NCBI RefSeq assembly: GCF_900148515.1
Contig: NZ_FRXN01000001.1
Span: forward strand, 1,054,001 to 1,118,000
Direction of reading: 5' to 3'
Source of the DNA: Algoriphagus zhangzhouensis
GTDB lineage: Bacteria; Bacteroidota; Bacteroidia; Cytophagales; Cyclobacteriaceae
DNA: 64,000 nt
Shown: positions 59,477-64,000 of the stretch, one piece after another
How the letters are laid out: every line of letters begins with the position of its first letter
Numbering within the stretch: the stretch's first letter is position 1
Translations under genes and position numbers: made by a program
Notes under the pieces: model-generated
What the model saw: only the letters and a program-made list of their open reading frames with translations
Databases searched by the model: none
What the model was told of the DNA's origin: nothing

Positions 59477-61653
59477 GATTGACTGTTTTTCTGGAATGCC
59501 TTTTTCAATTCTTGGGTGGAGAGGTATGAAGTGCCGACCGACTTATAATTCTTAGCAAATGGGTAGAGCTTTTCTTTCAAAATATTCCTCCCTTTTTCAT
59601 TCAATTTTCCAGCTTCCAATTCCTGTAAATGCAAGAGCAAATCCCAATCCTGCAATCCACTGTTTTGCATTCGCTCTGTCCATAATTTGCCCAGTTCCTG
59701 AACATTGGATTTCTCCTCAGAGTCCAATCCATCCTGTACCAAATATCCTAAAACCAAAGAAGCCAAAGGCTCTATTCGCTTTTCCAATTCTGCCAATTCC
59801 TTCTGAATTCCAGATTCCAATTCTTCCAGATCACCCGTCAATCTCTTTTCTTCCTCTTTGATTGGTGGAGGATCATAACCGGTTTTCTTAATATAGACTC
59901 TTGACTTTTGCTGTACGGTTTTCAAGAACTCCAGAGCTTTGTATTGATATGGAAGTGATTCTTCAGGTTCAAATAATCTCAAATGCAATTCAGCCTGCCA
60001 CATTTGTTCTAAGGCAGATTTCAAGGCCCCTCTTGTGCTTTGTTCGAAGTAGGTGTTCATTTCCTCCGAGTCATGGGCATGCATATAATCACTCAAAAGG
60101 CTTTCGATTCCGCCTCCCTGGGACTCTTCCTCCTCTTCATGGGCATGCTTTTCTTCATGAACTTCCGCTGGTTTGAAGTCCGGATTATGCTCCCCTTCCT
60201 GATCATGCAAGTGCATATAGCTACTGAGCAAATCTCCTTCTTCACCCTCCATACTCGCTCCTCCGGCATCCGATTCAAACTCCTCACCCATATACTGACC
60301 ATAGCGAAGTCTCAAGAGCTTTTGATCATACCCGATCTCATTGGAAGTGTAATTGAAATCTTGGGTGGGCTTCGTTTTTCTTTCGGCAATTAGCTTTTCT
60401 GTATCGATGATAATCTGTCTTTGACTCCTGAAATATTCCGGCAAAACATTAATCGCCATCCCTTCCATAGCAGCATCTGAATCATCCGATTGATCAAAAT
60501 ACTTGATGAAAAACGTGTCAGTTCTGGATGAATTGGCTTCTGGAGCTTTATTGTCAGTAGCCAACCAATAGTAGTATAATTCATCGCCGGGCTGAAACTC
60601 CAATTGGGAAACGTCCAGAATAAAGTTGGTCTGCTTGGATTGAAATACCTTAGTCTCAACAGGAAAGCGCATTTCCCGAAACTTCACATTTTCACCTTTC
60701 CCCCGGGCCATAGTCGCAACGAGGACAACTTCGGTCACACGAAAATCATCAGAGATTTGGGCTCCTAAATTGAGCTTGGGATTATTTCCTGGGAAAAAGA
60801 ATTTATAGGTTTCCTTTTCGGCAGGAATGATTTGAGGGCTTTGATCCTCAATAGCTTCAATGGAATAAAAATCCGATTCAAATACGGCATTTTCACCTGA
60901 GAAAGCCTGAATGGAATAAATACCGGAACTCACCAGATTCTCCTGTAGTAAATAACGACCTTCCCTTTTGGAAAATGGAAGTTTTTCACCCAAAGAATTG
61001 ACGATAAATACTTCCGTATTTTCTGTATTTTGAAAACCAAGTTCCCAGGTTATTTGAGAGCCTTTCAGAGCTTTGATTTCCAAAGATTCCTGAGATTTCA
61101 GGGGAATTCCCGTATAGGAAGGAAATTGGATTTTCACCGAACTAGTACTCAAAACAACTTCCTTTTCGGCGATAGAATCGCTTGTTACAGAAATAACATT
61201 CTCAATTAAAGACTCTTTGGTTTCGGCGTTAAAATCCGCTTCACGTATCAGATAAAGTAAAATTGTAATCAAAATCAAAGCTATTGCATAAGGCAAAAGC
61301 CCTTTTTGAAAAACGAGAATTCGATTGGGAATTTGTTTGGAAATCCTTTCCAATTGCAAACGCTCGACCAAGCTTGGATTCTCCTTTTCCAATAGCTCAA
61401 GGCTAAATTCCAAATTCCCTGAATGTTGATGGATAAGTTGCAAAGCTTCTTTTCTATGGCTTTTGAATACGCCTAGGTAAAATGCAGCAAGAATAGCTAT
61501 AGGGCCAGAAAATATAGCTTTTAGCCAAGTATTGTCTGGAAGAATTGCATTCATGACTAAAGACCATGTGATCCCAATCAATAATGCTTTTGCTATCAGA
61601 TTGAACCAAATCTGCCATTCTACTGAAACGATATGTTTTTGCAAGCTTTTCAC
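59470..61653 (-). CDS. DUF4175-like membrane protein with a His/acid-rich insert
   Basis: A 727-residue protein starting at GTG 61653, which overlaps the BatA-like stop as GTGA. Three hydrophobic segments lie at about 14-36, 43-62 and 113-135. An extracytoplasmic beta-rich region follows (VKIQFPSYTGIPL, ISDDFRVTEV, ELYYYWLATDN), as in DUF4175-type proteins of Bacteroidota. Residues 474-545 hold a duplicated LLS-S/D-YMH-x-HD motif with many His, Glu and Asp. The rest is helical and coiled-coil-like (LEELESGIQKELAEL). Metal binding is inference. Confidence 0.72.
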   Translation of the reverse strand: MKSLQKHIVSVEWQIWFNLIAKALLIGITWSLVMNAILPDNTWLKAIFSGPIAILAAFYLGVFKSHRKEALQLIHQHSGNLEFSLELLEKENPSLVERLQLERISKQIPNRILVFQKGLLPYAIALILITILLYLIREADFNAETKESLIENVISVTSDSIAEKEVVLSTSSVKIQFPSYTGIPLKSQESLEIKALKGSQITWELGFQNTENTEVFIVNSLGEKLPFSKREGRYLLQENLVSSGIYSIQAFSGENAVFESDFYSIEAIEDQSPQIIPAEKETYKFFFPGNNPKLNLGAQISDDFRVTEVVLVATMARGKGENVKFREMRFPVETKVFQSKQTNFILDVSQLEFQPGDELYYYWLATDNKAPEANSSRTDTFFIKYFDQSDDSDAAMEGMAINVLPEYFRSQRQIIIDTEKLIAERKTKPTQDFNYTSNEIGYDQKLLRLRYGQYMGEEFESDAGGASMEGEEGDLLSSYMHLHDQEGEHNPDFKPAEVHEEKHAHEEEEESQGGGIESLLSDYMHAHDSEEMNTYFEQSTRGALKSALEQMWQAELHLRLFEPEESLPYQYKALEFLKTVQQKSRVYIKKTGYDPPPIKEEEKRLTGDLEELESGIQKELAELEKRIEPLASLVLGYLVQDGLDSEEKSNVQELGKLWTERMQNSGLQDWDLLLHLQELEAGKLNEKGRNILKEKLYPFAKNYKSVGTSYLSTQELKKAFQKNSQSW

Positions 61654-62789
61654 AGGTTCTTTTGATAGGCTAAATAACGTTCAGAAATAAACACAAGGAC
61701 TAACAGGATCAAGATGATCTCTGAGCTTTTTGCTTCTTTGGCTTTTCCAAAATCAGGGATTTTCTGAAACTTCCTTGCCCATTGGCTTTGAGTGATTTCA
61801 ATTGGATTTTCGATAGAAGTATTTTCCAAAATCCTCTCCAAAATCATCTCCGGCAGGATTCCTTTTTCCACAAGTTCGTCATAGGAAAGTCCGGAAGCAC
61901 CTGAAATCAATTGTAGTTTACCCTTACCATTATCCTCGAGACTTGTTGCCAAAACCCAAGGTGAGGATTGATTTTCCATAGAGTTTGAAAAGATCAAACC
62001 TGCTTGAGTCGAATCCGACTCTTCATAGGCCAAATGATAAACTTCCTCAATGGCATTCAATGCAGCAAGAATAGATTCCTTTTCCTTTTCGACACTTGGC
62101 GAAAGGTAGACTTTGAGAGGACTTTCCAGCACAATTTGTGTATTCCCTTTTTCTTCGCGGATCTGTAAAACACCTTCTTGACTCAAAGTCAAATAACCAG
62201 CAGAATCCAAAGTAATCGACTTCCCTACTCCAATAAAAGCTTTGTTTTCAGACAAATGGATGGTCGGAACTTGAGGCAGCCACAATGATTCTCGAGGAAA
62301 TTTATTGGACACTGAAGGAAGATAGAGATGAACTGAATCCAATTCCTCAGACAATTCATCCAAATAACTTTGAAGGTTCTCTAACTCGATTTCAGGAGAG
62401 TTTCCTTCGAGTTCTGGAAGACCATCTGCCAACCAAAATACATCTTCCCCTCTTTCGCTTGCCTGCTCCAATTCAAATCTGAATTCTGATTCCAAGTCTT
62501 GACCAGGAATTACCAAATGAACGATTTCATTACCCATCACCTGATTTTTTCCTTCCCACCATATTCCTGCAACTAACAAGACCAACAAAACCCAAAGGAC
62601 TATTCTCAGTAACAAAAGCCACCATTCCTGAATTTGAAGAGACCTATTGGATTGTGATTCCTTAGGATTCAACCAAGCTGAAGCAGCCCAGGCAATCACT
62701 TTTCCTTTTCGACCATTCCAAAGATGAATCAGGATCGGAACTCCAATCCCAAGCAAGGCCCATAGGAATTTTGACTGCACCCACTCCAT
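61650..62789 (-). CDS. BatA-like N-terminal domain membrane protein
   Basis: A 379-residue protein. It begins MEWVQSKFLWALLGIGVPILIHLWN, the BatA (aerotolerance regulator) N-terminal domain with PILIHL, and a second helix at about 58-76. A middle domain of about 270 residues shows no VWA MIDAS motif (no DxSxS), so it is a truncated or diverged Bat protein. A third helix lies at the C-terminus. ATG 62789 overlaps the DUF58 stop as TGATG. Confidence 0.82.
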   Translation of the reverse strand: MEWVQSKFLWALLGIGVPILIHLWNGRKGKVIAWAASAWLNPKESQSNRSLQIQEWWLLLLRIVLWVLLVLLVAGIWWEGKNQVMGNEIVHLVIPGQDLESEFRFELEQASERGEDVFWLADGLPELEGNSPEIELENLQSYLDELSEELDSVHLYLPSVSNKFPRESLWLPQVPTIHLSENKAFIGVGKSITLDSAGYLTLSQEGVLQIREEKGNTQIVLESPLKVYLSPSVEKEKESILAALNAIEEVYHLAYEESDSTQAGLIFSNSMENQSSPWVLATSLEDNGKGKLQLISGASGLSYDELVEKGILPEMILERILENTSIENPIEITQSQWARKFQKIPDFGKAKEAKSSEIILILLVLVFISERYLAYQKNL

Positions 62790-63655
62790 CAGGAAAGCTG
62801 TTTTCGGTTTAAGATAGAGCGTAGAACTTCGGTCAATGGCTCATTCATAGATACTCGAAGCAAGTGAACTTTGGGTAGCTCCAGCTTTTCATCCAACTGA
62901 TTCAGATAAGCTTGAAAGTTCTTTCGAAAGGTTTCCTGAACAGATTTTCCATCCTGAACCAGTTCCTGACCGGATTCCAAATCCCGAAATATGAAGTTTC
63001 CATCCAATTGAAAGTTCAATTCCTGCTCACCCAACACTTGAACCAAAACCAATTCTTTTCTCGGATGGCGGAATTGCTGAACTAGGTATTCCCACTCATT
63101 TTCTTTTTGCAAAAAGTCAGAAACCCAGATAATCAATTCCCTATTCCTTCCCTGAACCATTCCTTCAGGAATGTATTCCAAAGGCCAATCCCCAGATGCT
63201 TTTTCATCTTCCAGGTAATACAGTATTCGTTGAAAGCTCTTGGGAGTCGGAGATACTTTTTGGTTGATTTTCCCCTCTGACAGAGTATAATAACTCATAG
63301 AATCTCCCTGCAAATAACCTATGTAAGCCAATGAAGCCAATAGGTTTTTGGCATAATCGAGACGGGAAAATCCACCCTCCTCATAATTCATAGAACCAGA
63401 AAGGTCCAACATCATTCTAATATGCAGATTACTTTCTGTGGTAGATTCTTTTACCATGTATTTTCCGGATCGGGAGAAATACTTCCAATCGATCCTCTTG
63501 AGATCATCTCCGGGCTGATAATGCCGGTATTGTTCAAACTCACTCCCCACACCAATCCGGATACCAGAATGGATGCCTAGTCTCAACTGCTCAGAAACCA
63601 AGCGAGCCGACAAGCGAAGATCTTTGAGTTTGATGATCTCTAGATTATTTGGCAT
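62789..63655 (-). CDS. DUF58 protein
   Basis: A 288-residue protein with the DUF58 signature YQPGDDLKRIDWKYFSRSG near residue 45. The VWA-like fold has LDLSGSM (DxSxS) at about residue 89, so metal-binding capacity is retained here. DUF58 proteins accompany MoxR ATPases and Bat proteins. ATG 63655 overlaps the MoxR stop by 11 bp. Confidence 0.92.
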   Translation of the reverse strand: MPNNLEIIKLKDLRLSARLVSEQLRLGIHSGIRIGVGSEFEQYRHYQPGDDLKRIDWKYFSRSGKYMVKESTTESNLHIRMMLDLSGSMNYEEGGFSRLDYAKNLLASLAYIGYLQGDSMSYYTLSEGKINQKVSPTPKSFQRILYYLEDEKASGDWPLEYIPEGMVQGRNRELIIWVSDFLQKENEWEYLVQQFRHPRKELVLVQVLGEQELNFQLDGNFIFRDLESGQELVQDGKSVQETFRKNFQAYLNQLDEKLELPKVHLLRVSMNEPLTEVLRSILNRKQLS

Positions 63656-64000
63656 GAACCGGTACGAGTTCTACGATTTTGGAAATGATGTAATCGGTAT
63701 CCAATTGCTCGGCTTCCGCTCGGAAATGCAAGGAAATCCGATGTCTCAAGACAGGATAAATCAAGGTCTGAATATCCTCAGGAATCACCGAATATCTTCC
63801 TTTGATAATGGCACGTGCTTTTGCACACAAAACCAAAGCCTGTCCAGCCCTCGTTCCAGCTCCCCATTCCACATAGGTTTTTACCTCAGGAATAGTCGTA
63901 TTTTCCAATCTAGTGGCCCGAATCAATCGAGTGATATAATTCAACAGCCCAGAGTCCAAATGGACCTCTCGGGTCAATTGCTGTAATTGCTGAACTTCCT
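63645..64000 (-). CDS. MoxR-family AAA+ ATPase (5' part outside window)
   Basis: The frame is open to the right edge, and only the C-terminal lid region (about 118 residues) is present. It shows YITRLIRATR, VEWGAGTRAGQALVLCAKARA, and the late RHRISLHFRAEAE segment, typical of the MoxR sensor-2 and lid region. A TTG-started 110-residue reading was rejected, since the frame continues upstream with QQLQQLTREV. MoxR ATPases act as chaperones for metal insertion into partner proteins in Bat/DUF58 operons. Confidence 0.88.
   Translation of the reverse strand, partial: EVQQLQQLTREVHLDSGLLNYITRLIRATRLENTTIPEVKTYVEWGAGTRAGQALVLCAKARAIIKGRYSVIPEDIQTLIYPVLRHRISLHFRAEAEQLDTDYIISKIVELVPVHAK

Noticed and set aside
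63645-63977. Separate 110-residue gene starting at TTG 63977
   Set aside because: The frame is open upstream to the window edge and the protein is the C-terminal lid of MoxR.

Overview
The window looks like chromosomal DNA of a Bacteroidota bacterium, most likely of the Cytophagales/Cyclobacteriaceae (Algoriphagus-like). The genus is an inference; the phylum is well supported. The sequence is AT-rich and start codons lack purine-rich Shine-Dalgarno sites. Several genes are preceded by the Bacteroidota -7 element TAnnTTTG. Gene content fits too: DUF3109, split transketolase, fused E1 alpha/beta, bacterial GH3, a MoxR/DUF58/BatA-like operon, Tricorn-type and DPP-IV-type peptidases, and many lipoproteins. 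No phage, IS element, CRISPR array, rRNA or tRNA gene was seen. The one confident RNA gene is RNase P RNA (rnpB).

Layout. 1-4751 (minus): an AddAB-like helicase/nuclease pair, the second gene cut by the window edge. 4951-9773 (plus): a GNAT acetyltransferase, a lipoprotein of an uncharacterised family, a TPR histidine kinase, a creatininase-family hydrolase and a pentapeptide-repeat protein. 9774-10189: a non-coding stretch ending in an array of mini-hairpins, directly before a DnaE-type polymerase (10190-13159). 13350-18186: a class III cyclase/TolB-like/TPR protein that overlaps tail to tail with two tandem subtilases. 18297-24434: PPK2, a heparan-glucosaminide-acetyltransferase-like membrane protein, an EEP phosphatase/nuclease, a DUF4287-DUF5655 protein and a DPP-IV-like peptidase. 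24442-28770: DUF3109, rnpB, a NtrC-like regulator without HTH, a 39-residue lipoprotein, a LuxE-like adenylating enzyme and another lipoprotein. 28830-38259: fused E1, alanine dehydrogenase, a PGRP-type amidase with SH3b domains, DUF302, DUF502, a coupled GH3-LysE pair, and YggS. 38264-47426 is a dense plus-strand block: DUF423, PBP4-type DacB, S66 and SGNH hydrolases, a META lipoprotein, FAH-family, M23 peptidase, Bcp and split transketolase. 47479-54677: a pentapeptide/TIR-like protein, GNAT, GH99-like lipoprotein, DoxX-like protein and Tricorn protease. 54787-57717: a DUF937-like protein with two paralogous small secreted proteins, then a GH30 lipoprotein. 57869-64000 (minus): an overlapping operon of MoxR (partial), DUF58, a BatA-like protein, a DUF4175-like protein with a His/acid-rich insert, and a membrane protein.

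Common themes are cell-envelope maintenance (DacB, S66, M23, amidase, Bat-like operon), extracellular proteolysis and glycan hydrolysis by lipoproteins, and signalling built on TPR repeats. The least explained pieces are the mini-hairpin array before the DnaE-like gene, the pentapeptide/TIR-like protein, the GH3-LysE pair, the secreted paralogue pair at 55305-56083, the twin subtilases sharing a doubled RPxMQ motif, the Bat-like operon with its histidine-rich insert, and a possible small RNA beside rnpB. Many starts were placed at internal ATG codons because a signal peptide, a terminator or a divergent gene excluded the longest reading frame.
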